From the NCBI GenBank assembly GCA_022800525.1, contig JAAWQM010000001.1:1-64000 (forward strand): a stretch of DNA of 64,000 nt, written 5' to 3'. Both the position numbers and the translations under genes were made by a program. Origin of the DNA: Oscillospiraceae bacterium. GTDB taxonomy: Bacteria; Bacillota; Clostridia; Oscillospirales; Oscillospiraceae. Shown here piece after piece: positions 1 through 7,220 of the stretch. The notes under the pieces were generated by a model. It was not told the origin of the DNA. It saw only the letters and a program-made list of their open reading frames with translations, and ran no database searches. Position 1 is the first letter of the stretch. Each line of letters begins with the position of its first letter.

Positions 1-202
1 CCCCTAACACCGAGAGAACACAGGTCAAAATATTGACTACATTTTTTCTCTTTTTTTCGCGCACCTTCATCACTGTCCTTAAAATAGAGTATACCATGAG
101 AGCAAACGACTTTCAACCCTCTTTTATAGGCGCTGATAGTAGTAGCAAGCAATGCACCGGTATGTACCGAGGCTCGCTTGTTGGTGGCTAACCGCCCCCA
201 AG

Positions 203-360
203 CCCCCAGTGCATCGGCGCAGCTCCGCCCGATGCACAAGCCGCCGATGGCGTCTGCTGGCCTGTCCATACTGGCCAGGGAAGGGACGTCCGGCGGGCCG
301 CCCCTCGGAGAGCGCACGACTGCCGGAGGCAGTACCACCGCCCGCTTGCGGGTGGTGAGT
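203..360. repeat. Cluster of GC-rich hairpins in a 530-base gene-free stretch
   Basis: Bases 1-529 hold no gene I can support; the open frames there are low-complexity Arg/Pro/Ala-rich translations of GC-rich sequence on both strands. What is visible is a run of perfect hairpins: 209-217 with 229-237 (GTGCATCGG and its complement), ACTGCC/GGCAGT near 319-333, and a CACCGCCCGC stem near 335-358. This looks like an intergenic repeat or a decayed mobile-element end, but nothing identifies which. Confidence 0.4.
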
Positions 361-529
361 AAGTGCACTCTTCGCAGAGGGCCGACAAAGAGATCGGAGC
401 GCCCAGGCCATCCCCGGACGCTCCCGCTTCGGTTCCCTCCTGCTGGTCGATCACCGCCTTTCCAGCCTGTGTCATTCTGCCACAAATGAACCACCAGCCA
501 TGTGATGTATTCGGTGGTGAAACCACCCT

Positions 530-1213
530 TTACATAGTATCTCTCTCAAGATAATGGTCTAAATAATCAGTCCACTCTGGAACATTTTCTTCTTCAAAAA
601 AGTGATAGAGAAATGCCACCATTGTATTATGCCTTTCCAGCGCCTCTCTTTTCCCGGAACCGGTCAGCATCAAATCCTTTAGCCTCAGTGATTTTTCGAA
701 CATATGCGTAACAACCGTTCCCGATTTTTTTGCCATATAATCAGTTGCGGACATATTTAACGTAGGATATATACTTTTGTCAAAAAACACATTTCCATGG
801 GCCAAATTGTATTGATAGCTGCGAAGTATTCCCGTAACTCCAATTCCGTCACACATATCGGCATCAGATACGATCATACCCTCAAGCGTTATTGGGCGGA
901 GGCCTGTTAATCGTTTGCTATAGCCAATCGTTTTAACAGCGCTTAAAACCTGCTCTTTAACGGCATCATCAATAGAGCATTGATTCAAAATCATTCTGGC
1001 GTTTGTCAAATGCTCAGCGCTTTCCATTCCGAATAATTTATAATCATCAACATCATGCAGCAATGCGATCAGAGCAGCGGTGTCTTGATTGGCATTTTCT
1101 GTTTCGGCAAACTTCAAAGATAGATGCAGCACTCTGTTGACATGGTCCATTCCATGACCACAATGATCTTTCTCCAATAGCTCACATACTTGTTTTCTTA
1201 TTTTTTCAATCAT
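530..1213 (-). CDS. HD-domain phosphohydrolase family protein
   Basis: A 227-residue soluble protein of the HD superfamily of metal-dependent phosphohydrolases; the substrate is unknown. The metal-binding pattern is visible: His24 in GHGMDHV, the His53-Asp54 doublet in LLHDVDDYK, and a later conserved Asp in VSDADMCDGIG. The layout resembles YedJ-like stand-alone HD proteins. The start at 1213 is chosen because a GGAGGT ribosome binding site lies 7 bases upstream of this ATG, inside a longer in-frame extension that would begin at 1231. It runs alone and divergently from the BlaI-like gene. Confidence 0.75.
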   Translation of the reverse strand: MIEKIRKQVCELLEKDHCGHGMDHVNRVLHLSLKFAETENANQDTAALIALLHDVDDYKLFGMESAEHLTNARMILNQCSIDDAVKEQVLSAVKTIGYSKRLTGLRPITLEGMIVSDADMCDGIGVTGILRSYQYNLAHGNVFFDKSIYPTLNMSATDYMAKKSGTVVTHMFEKSLRLKDLMLTGSGKREALERHNTMVAFLYHFFEEENVPEWTDYLDHYLERDTM

Positions 1214-1298
1214 GGCAGATACCTCCTGCATCTCTGATGTTTCTGCATTTTATTATAACATATCGCAATGTCCGCCGCAACCCCGCTGGGGGTTGTTG

Positions 1299-1387
1299 CA
1301 CGGAAATCAATTTTCAGCAGAAACATTTGAGCCTTTTCCATCAGAGCAATGGGCTTTGAATATTTTCACACAAAATTGATTTCCGTG
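1299..1387. repeat. Intergenic inverted-repeat element A (AAATCAATTTT arms)
   Basis: A perfect 16-base inverted repeat: CACGGAAATCAATTTT at 1299-1314 and its complement at 1372-1387, with a 57-base spacer. A close relative with the same arm core is at 15027-15120, and one isolated arm lies near 38720. The spacer has no convincing ORF. This looks like a small non-coding mobile or REP-like element. Confidence 0.6.
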
Positions 1388-1405
1388 GGCTATGCAGGAA
1401 CCCTC

Positions 1406-1451
1406 TTGACAAAGGTATGATGCTGTGTTATTCTTAAAGCGCAACATGTTG
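1406..1451 (+). promoter_or_regulatory. Sigma-A promoter and candidate BlaI operator for the repressor-sensor pair
   Basis: TTGACA (1406-1411), 17 bases, then TATTCT (1429-1434). The perfect palindrome CAACATGTTG sits at 1442-1451, just after the expected start site and before the ribosome binding site at 1463-1470. BlaI/MecI repressors recognise palindromes with an ACATGT-like core, so autoregulation is likely; this is inference from position and core sequence. Confidence 0.65.
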
Positions 1452-1475
1452 TCATATAACTCAAAGGAGGCCGTC

Positions 1476-1853
1476 ATGGGACAGCAAATATCGGATGCTG
1501 AGCTGGAAATTATGAAAGTCATCTGGGCAAAGGAGGACGGTCCGGCGCTCTTCGCCTATCTGACGGACGAGCTGGCCGCCAGAGGGAAGCCCTGGCAGAA
1601 AAACACCCTCATCACCCTGTTGAACCGGCTGGTCAACAAGGGCTTCCTGCGGGCCAGAAAGACTGGACGCCGCAATGAATACACCGCCCTGGTATCGGAA
1701 AACGAATACCAGACGGCGCAGACAAGGCGCTTCCTGGATAAGATCTACGAGGGCAGCGCGAAGGGACTCGTTTCCAACCTGATTCAGGGCGATCTGCTGC
1801 CGGACGAGGAATACGAGGAATTGAAACGCCTGCTGGAGAAGGGACGGGAGTGA
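1476..1853 (+). CDS. BlaI/MecI/CopY-family transcriptional repressor
   Basis: A 125-residue penicillinase-repressor-type winged-helix protein. The N-terminus (ISDAELEIMKVIWAK) and the following WQKNTLITLLNRLVNKGFL helix-turn-helix are typical of BlaI. The C-terminal part supplies the dimerisation region and, in the family, the site cleaved upon sensor activation. Start at 1476 follows AAAGGAGG. The stop overlaps the GTG of the downstream M56 peptidase, giving the usual repressor-sensor coupling. No beta-lactamase or PBP gene is adjacent, so the signal and regulon are unknown. Confidence 0.9.
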   Translation: MGQQISDAELEIMKVIWAKEDGPALFAYLTDELAARGKPWQKNTLITLLNRLVNKGFLRARKTGRRNEYTALVSENEYQTAQTRRFLDKIYEGSAKGLVSNLIQGDLLPDEEYEELKRLLEKGRE

Positions 1854-3919
1854 ACACGGTTTTGAAGACGTTTCTGTCCATGTCCGTATCCGGTTCTCTG
1901 CTGATTCTGCTCCTGCTTGCGGGGAAGCAGTTGTGGAAGGACAGAGTCAGCAGGCAGTGGCAGTACTACATCTGGCTTGTTGTACTCCTGCGGCTGCTGC
2001 TCCCCTTCGGGACGGAGATCAACATTATGGGAGAAGCCTATCAGTCCATCGAGCAGGCCGTGACGCTCTCGCTCCCCCGGGCGCAGGCCCCGGCGGAACC
2101 GGAACGGCAGGAAGCGGACGCCCTGCCGGAGGCATCGCCCACCGCGCCTGCGCCCGTGGATACAATGGATACAGCGGGGCTGCTGCTGGACCGCCTCTGG
2201 CTGATCTGGCCGGCCGCTGCGCTGGGGCTGCTGATACGGAAAATAACAATTTATCAGAGCTTCGTCCGGTATGTCAGCGCCGGCTCCACCCCGGTATCCG
2301 ACGTTGAGGTCCTGGATCGCCTCGCCGCTGCGGCGGAAGAGACCGGCGTCAGAAGGCCGGTGGAGCTTCAGGTCAACCCGCTGGTCTCCTCCCCGCTGCT
2401 GACCGGTTTTTTCCGGCCCTGCGTCGTGCTGCCCAGCCTGGATGTTTCCGAAAAGGATTTCCGGTATATCATCCTGCATGAGCTGACCCACTATAAGCGG
2501 CGGGATATGCTTTACAAGTGGCTGGTGCAGGTCACGGTCTGCCTGCATTGGTTCAATCCGGCTGCGCATCTGATGGGAAGGGAAATCACAAACGCCTGCG
2601 AATTTTCCTGTGATGAAGCTGTCCTCTCAAAAACAGGGCGCGGCTGTGCGCGGGACTATGGAAATACGCTGCTTGACGCGATGGCGGCGGTGGGGAAATA
2701 CAAGGAGTCCATTGGCGCGGTCACGCTGAGCGAAAATACGAAACTATTGAAGGAAAGGATCACTGCAATCATGAATTTCCAGAAAAAATCGAACATAGTC
2801 AGAGTCCTGACGGGAGCGCTCACTGTGTGCATGATCTTCGGAGCGGCGTCCATCGGCGTTTATTCAGCCGCAGCGGCAGACAGTCCTGCGCCTGTTTCCC
2901 TGGATAAGTCTGCGAAAACGAAGGACGGGACGTCCTCCTCGATAATCGAGACATACATTGAGAAATACTATGAGGCTGGTAGTCTGCCGCTGTTTCAGAT
3001 CGCCTTTTCCCGTCTGGATGCTCAGGCGCAGGAAAAATGGCTGGACAGAATTTACGCCGATGGGGACTTCGCTTCCTTCTCTGTTGCTGTGCGCGGACTT
3101 GACACAAATTCTTCCCTGTTTGCTGACTTCGCAGAAAAGTCATATACTGATGGAGAAATTGCGTTTTTCTCTATTCTGACGGACTGCATGGACGAAACGG
3201 AACTGGAACTTTGGCTGGATCAAGCGTTGGAGGATGGGAAGTGGAATTTCCAATCCATGTTGTTTGATAAACTGGACAGGAACGATGAATTTGATGAACT
3301 GAAAGATAGACAGGAAAAAGAGTGGGAGGCCGCACAGAAGGCAGAGTACCAAGCCGCAGGCGTTACGATGGACGGCAAGGATTATTATTATCAAGGGCAG
3401 CTGGTCAACATCTTCCTGGACATCCGGCCCAACAAGTCCTTTTACACACTGAATATGAACCCGGAAGGGACGGTTAATATCAAGATTGTCCGCAATGCGG
3501 ATAACAGGATCACAGGCGTCGCCGGCCTGACGGACGCGGAGATGATCGAACTGTTCGGTGATGAAGATGGGCCGGACGATATGGAGACCATCCCTGTCAG
3601 CCTGAAAACCGTGGTGGCGGGAGAGTCCGTTTTCCTGGGGGAGTACACGCTGTCCTATGGGGACACGATCAGGTACGACATCCGCGCGGCGTCGGGAAAC
3701 AGGATGCGGGTCTATTTCGCCAAGGAGGGGCGGAAGGATGTGGTCTACTGGTCGGTGAACAACCTGCAGCAGCCGGGGGAAGAGCTGAGATGCGCCGCAG
3801 ATTTTAATCTTACCGCCAAGTCTCCGGCAAAGCCCGGGACCTATCAGCTGTACCTCCAGGCGCCGGACGGCGCTCTGGGCGGCGTGAAGGGAAATGTCTT
3901 CATTGAGAAGAATTCATGA
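1850..3919 (+). CDS. BlaR1/MecR1-type M56 membrane metallopeptidase sensor
   Basis: A 689-residue membrane protein. The N-terminal half has several hydrophobic helices and the zinc protease motif HELTH at residues 210-214, followed by the conserved EFSCDEAVL segment that provides the further zinc ligand. A further membrane helix lies near residues 320-340. Unlike classical BlaR1, the external C-terminus (about 345-689) lacks a recognisable serine penicillin-binding domain (no STXK that fits) and is acidic with tandem LDAQAQEKWLDRIY-like segments, so the ligand is probably not a beta-lactam. The GTG start at 1850 overlaps the repressor stop. In the family the protease relieves BlaI repression. 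Confidence 0.85.
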   Translation: MNTVLKTFLSMSVSGSLLILLLLAGKQLWKDRVSRQWQYYIWLVVLLRLLLPFGTEINIMGEAYQSIEQAVTLSLPRAQAPAEPERQEADALPEASPTAPAPVDTMDTAGLLLDRLWLIWPAAALGLLIRKITIYQSFVRYVSAGSTPVSDVEVLDRLAAAAEETGVRRPVELQVNPLVSSPLLTGFFRPCVVLPSLDVSEKDFRYIILHELTHYKRRDMLYKWLVQVTVCLHWFNPAAHLMGREITNACEFSCDEAVLSKTGRGCARDYGNTLLDAMAAVGKYKESIGAVTLSENTKLLKERITAIMNFQKKSNIVRVLTGALTVCMIFGAASIGVYSAAAADSPAPVSLDKSAKTKDGTSSSIIETYIEKYYEAGSLPLFQIAFSRLDAQAQEKWLDRIYADGDFASFSVAVRGLDTNSSLFADFAEKSYTDGEIAFFSILTDCMDETELELWLDQALEDGKWNFQSMLFDKLDRNDEFDELKDRQEKEWEAAQKAEYQAAGVTMDGKDYYYQGQLVNIFLDIRPNKSFYTLNMNPEGTVNIKIVRNADNRITGVAGLTDAEMIELFGDEDGPDDMETIPVSLKTVVAGESVFLGEYTLSYGDTIRYDIRAASGNRMRVYFAKEGRKDVVYWSVNNLQQPGEELRCAADFNLTAKSPAKPGTYQLYLQAPDGALGGVKGNVFIEKNS

Positions 3920-3932
3920 AATGCGCGGAAGA

Positions 3933-3966
3933 AGAGGGGCGGCCCAATGGGCAGCCCCTCCTTTTC
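3933..3966 (+). terminator. Hairpin terminator after the M56 sensor gene
   Basis: GGGGC-GGCCC stem with an AAT loop, closed by GGGC-AGCCCCT and followed by CCTTTTCC, 14 bases past the stop codon. The U-run is short, so strength is uncertain. Confidence 0.5.
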
Positions 3967-3990
3967 CTGCGGAAATTTCTCCGGAAGCAC

Positions 3991-4019
3991 TTGCAATTTC
4001 TGACAAAGTGCGGTAGTAT
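3991..4019 (+). promoter_or_regulatory. Candidate promoter of a small RNA
   Basis: TTGCAA (3991-3996), 17 bases, TAGTAT (4014-4019); it lies about 310 bases before the next coding start and points into a structured, non-coding stretch. Confidence 0.35.
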
Positions 4020-4025
4020 AAATAC

Positions 4026-4235
4026 GAAAGCATGAAATGCGGCAGGCCACGGGGTGTTGGCGCACCCCGCGGCCCTGTACGAGTGGAATAGGCACTCAGC
4101 ACAGCAATCTTGGATTGCACCACGCGGTCATTATAGCAGTTTCCGCACCCATTTGCAAGCGGGAGCTTTGATTGTCGTGCATTCGCAGAGAAAACGGCGG
4201 TGTTGAGGGAAACTCGACACCGCTTTTTGTGTTTT
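4026..4235 (+). ncRNA. Candidate structured small RNA of about 210 nt
   Basis: Non-coding stretch bounded by a promoter-like sequence and a good intrinsic terminator (stem GCGGTGTTGAG at 4197-4207, complement at 4213-4223, then TTTTTGTGTTTT). Inside is a long hairpin at about 4041-4078 (CAGGCC-A-CGGGGTG, six-base loop, CACCCCG-C-GGCCCTG) and a GCAATC/GATTGC hairpin. It does not match SRP, tmRNA or RNase P cores that I know; 6S RNA was considered but a closing stem was not convincing. It could instead be a leader of the following surface-protein gene. Confidence 0.35.
4197..4235 (+). terminator. Intrinsic terminator upstream of the surface-protein gene
   Basis: An 11-bp stem with one G-U pair (GCGGTGTTGAG with CTCGACACCGC), GGAAA loop and a T-rich tail TTTTTGTGTTTT. 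It ends whatever is transcribed from 4026. Confidence 0.75.
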
Positions 4236-4332
4236 CGGCGGCGGCCCGGGGCGGGGCTACTCTTATCCTTCCTTTCGCCCTGCCCCGGGCTCGGTTGCCG
4301 GGATATATGAAAAAATTTTAGGAGGTATAAAA

Positions 4333-7182
4333 ATGCGGAGACGAATGTTGGCGGTCATATTGGCGCTTTGCTTGGCGCTGGGGATGCTGCCGGGAACGGC
4401 GTGGGCGGCGGAGAACTCCGGCCCCTGCGGAATTGATGGCGATAATGTCAGCGATACTGTCATGTGGCAGCTTGACACAGCTACAGGAGTTTTAACAATT
4501 AATGGGAATGGTGATATGAGAGGCTTTGCAATTACAACGCCTCCCTGGTCTGGTCGAACAAAGACCGCTATTATTGAAAACGGTGTAACAAGTGTTGGAC
4601 CATATTCCTTCTACAATGAATATGGTGGATTCAATGCTCTAACCAACGTGACAATTCCAGAGAGCGTAACTTTGATCGGCGATGCAGCATTTGCCTATTG
4701 CCACGGGTTAACTCATGTGACAATTCCAGAGGGGGTTCTTACAATTGGAAATATTGCGTTTGAGTTTTGTGATGAGTTGACTAGCATTACCATACCGAGT
4801 AGTATGACTACAATTGAACGCATGGCATTTTATGCTTGCAGCTCTCTCACCGATGTTTATTACGGCGGGAGCGAGAGTGATTGGGCCAACATCAATATTG
4901 ATACTAACACTAGCGGCATAATTGGTCCGTTTGTCGGCAATAATCCCCTCCTCAACGCCACAATCCACTACAACAGCCTTGGTCCCGGCATGGGCGGCGC
5001 AGGAGAGGACCCTGGACCGGATAATCCCGATGCGCCAGATAAACCGGACAATCCGGATTCCGACACCAGTATCCGAAGAATCAACCTCCCGTATTATTCT
5101 GGGATTGGAGCACAGACGCATTCCATTCCTGCTGAATGGGGCTGGAGCCTATTCAGTAAACCTGCGCTGGCGGCGATACCTTATGAAAGCTATGACAATC
5201 GCCTTGCCACAACAGGGCTGATCCTCTCCGCCGCAGTAGAACATTCCCACGATCAGGCAGAGTTTATTTTGAGAAACCAACTGGGCTTTACTCTCGTTGA
5301 CTCAAAAAATTATGACAGTTCCGCTGATCTGCATCCGGCGGTCACATTCGCATGTAAGGAACTGACCATTGACGGACAATCCGAGTATATTTTTGCTATT
5401 GTAGTTCGTGGAACCCAGCCAGGCAACTGGGATGACTATTGGACGGATTTGACTTCTCTCTGGGGCGGATTTGACACTGCTGCCAGCAATCTTGCTGCTC
5501 AGTTCGGTTCTTTTATGGGGACCACCAGCCTGCCGGATTCAGATATTCCCACCGGCGGGGCAGGACGAGTCAAGTTTTTCCTGACGGGCCATAGCCTGGG
5601 CGGTGCTATGGCAAATATCATGGCAAAGAATTTGAGCGCTGTATACGGTGCAGAAAACGTATTTGCCTACACCTTTGCTTCCCCAAGGACCACCTCGTCC
5701 ACAGCTATTTCCAGTACAATGGGGAGGGGAAATATTTATAATATCTTGCATGAAGAGGACAATGTCCCTCTGCTTCCCCCAACCTTGAATGACAGGTATG
5801 GCCTGTCTGCGTGGTTTTCCAGAAACAAGTACAATGGGATGTACAGCAACTTCTCCAATTTGACAGGCGGGAAAAGCCTTGATTCTCAACTGTCTTCTAT
5901 AGACCCCTTTAAAGGTCATGCGACTGAAATCTATCTGTCGTTTCTGCAAACTCTGTCTGCTGGTGCGCCTTTGCCCCAGGCAAGCTATTCCGGAGGTGGA
6001 GGAGGCGGAGGTGTCTGGTGCCCTGTCGATCTGGATATTTACGTCAAGACCAGCAGCGGCGACAGGCTTGTGGGCCGCGTAAAGGATAATGTCGTAGACG
6101 AAAGCGTCACAAAGGAAGTTGTTATCCGCATAGACGGCGACAGAAAATATTTTTACTTCCCTTTTGAAGGTGAGTATGTTGTCAAGCTGACAGGCACGGA
6201 TTCCGGCACAATGACTTTCTTTGCCCAAACAATGGACTATGATACCGGGGAACCCATTGAAGGCACAGGAACTGTCTTTGAAAACGTGGATTTGACTTCG
6301 GGGAAAGAGTTTGTCAGTGAGATTGCCGTTGAAGATGGCACTACAGCAGGCGTCATGACAGAAGATGTCAGATTGTATGTTATTGACAGTACCGGTGAGC
6401 CTGAAAAAGAAGTTCTCCCTGACGGCAGTGGTACCGAAGTCCCCATCACCAAGCCCGACGAACCGGATACTCCTGATACCCCCAGCAAACCCACCTATCC
6501 CACCTACCCCAGCAAGCCCTCGACGCCTCCCAGCACGAGCACGGCCCCCACTACTCCCACAACCACGCCTCCAACGCCCACCACCCCCGCTGAACCGGAG
6601 CAGCCCGTACAGCCCGCTGAGCCGGAGACGCCTGCGGAAGAGCCTCTGCCCTTCACCGACGTGGCAAAGGACGCCTACTATTATGACGCGGTGCGCTGGG
6701 CGGTGGCGCAGGGCATTACCACCGGCGCTGCTGCGACAACCTTTGCTCCCGGCGAACCTTGCACCCGCGGGCAGGTCGTGACGTTCCTCTGGCGGGCGGC
6801 GGGTTCTCCGTCTCCCCAGGGCAGCGGCAGTCCCTTCCTGGATGTAAAGCCCGGCGCGTACTATTATGACGCGGTACTGTGGGCTGTGGAGCAGGGGATT
6901 ACCAGCGGGACCTCCGCTACAGCCTTCAGCCCGGACGAGACTGTAACGAGAGGCCAGACAGCCGCTTTCCTGTACCGGGCGGCCGGTTCTCCCGCCGTCA
7001 GCGGCAGCAATCCCTTTGCGGACGTGGACAGCGGCGCTTACTATGCGGATGCAGTCCGGTGGGCTGCGGCGCAGGGCATCGCCTCCGGTACGTCCGATAC
7101 AATGTTCAGCCCGGACGACGCTTGTACCCGCGCCCATATTGTGACCTTCCTGTACCGGGCGAAACAGGCTCTCCGCGCATAA
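4333..7182 (+). CDS. Secreted LRR-lipase-SLH surface protein
   Basis: A 949-residue exported protein. Residues 1-26 form a signal peptide ending AWA-AE. Residues about 60-195 are BspA-type leucine-rich repeats (repeating LTxVTIPEGVxxIGxxAFxxC units). After an Asp/Pro-rich linker, residues about 270-560 are an alpha/beta-hydrolase of the lipase class 3 type, with the nucleophile elbow GHSLGG at 419-424 (Ser421). A glycine-rich joint, a beta-rich region and a Pro/Thr-rich spacer (about 700-770) precede three SLH domains (about 774-949) that bind secondary cell-wall polymer. Role inferred: a wall-anchored lipase/esterase with an adhesive or protein-binding head. Start follows AGGAGGT. Confidence 0.88.
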   Translation: MRRRMLAVILALCLALGMLPGTAWAAENSGPCGIDGDNVSDTVMWQLDTATGVLTINGNGDMRGFAITTPPWSGRTKTAIIENGVTSVGPYSFYNEYGGFNALTNVTIPESVTLIGDAAFAYCHGLTHVTIPEGVLTIGNIAFEFCDELTSITIPSSMTTIERMAFYACSSLTDVYYGGSESDWANINIDTNTSGIIGPFVGNNPLLNATIHYNSLGPGMGGAGEDPGPDNPDAPDKPDNPDSDTSIRRINLPYYSGIGAQTHSIPAEWGWSLFSKPALAAIPYESYDNRLATTGLILSAAVEHSHDQAEFILRNQLGFTLVDSKNYDSSADLHPAVTFACKELTIDGQSEYIFAIVVRGTQPGNWDDYWTDLTSLWGGFDTAASNLAAQFGSFMGTTSLPDSDIPTGGAGRVKFFLTGHSLGGAMANIMAKNLSAVYGAENVFAYTFASPRTTSSTAISSTMGRGNIYNILHEEDNVPLLPPTLNDRYGLSAWFSRNKYNGMYSNFSNLTGGKSLDSQLSSIDPFKGHATEIYLSFLQTLSAGAPLPQASYSGGGGGGGVWCPVDLDIYVKTSSGDRLVGRVKDNVVDESVTKEVVIRIDGDRKYFYFPFEGEYVVKLTGTDSGTMTFFAQTMDYDTGEPIEGTGTVFENVDLTSGKEFVSEIAVEDGTTAGVMTEDVRLYVIDSTGEPEKEVLPDGSGTEVPITKPDEPDTPDTPSKPTYPTYPSKPSTPPSTSTAPTTPTTTPPTPTTPAEPEQPVQPAEPETPAEEPLPFTDVAKDAYYYDAVRWAVAQGITTGAAATTFAPGEPCTRGQVVTFLWRAAGSPSPQGSGSPFLDVKPGAYYYDAVLWAVEQGITSGTSATAFSPDETVTRGQTAAFLYRAAGSPAVSGSNPFADVDSGAYYADAVRWAAAQGIASGTSDTMFSPDDACTRAHIVTFLYRAKQALRA

Positions 7183-7185
7183 ACG

Positions 7186-7220
7186 AAAAGGAACGCCTCC
7201 AAAAAGGAGACGTTCCTTTT
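7186..7220. terminator. Bidirectional terminator between convergent genes
   Basis: AAAAGGAACG stem with CGTTCCTTTT plus an inner CTCC/GGAG pair. A-run on one side and T-run on the other serve both the surface-protein gene and the ABC exporter gene. Confidence 0.85.

Noticed and set aside
124..526. Small overlapping open frames in the first 530 bases
   Set aside because: Frames on both strands overlap, have no ribosome binding sites and consist of Arg/Pro/Ala-rich sequence expected from GC-rich hairpins.
1307..1522. 71-codon minus-strand frame crossing the BlaI promoter
   Set aside because: It covers an inverted-repeat element and the BlaI promoter, ribosome binding site and start; no coding features.
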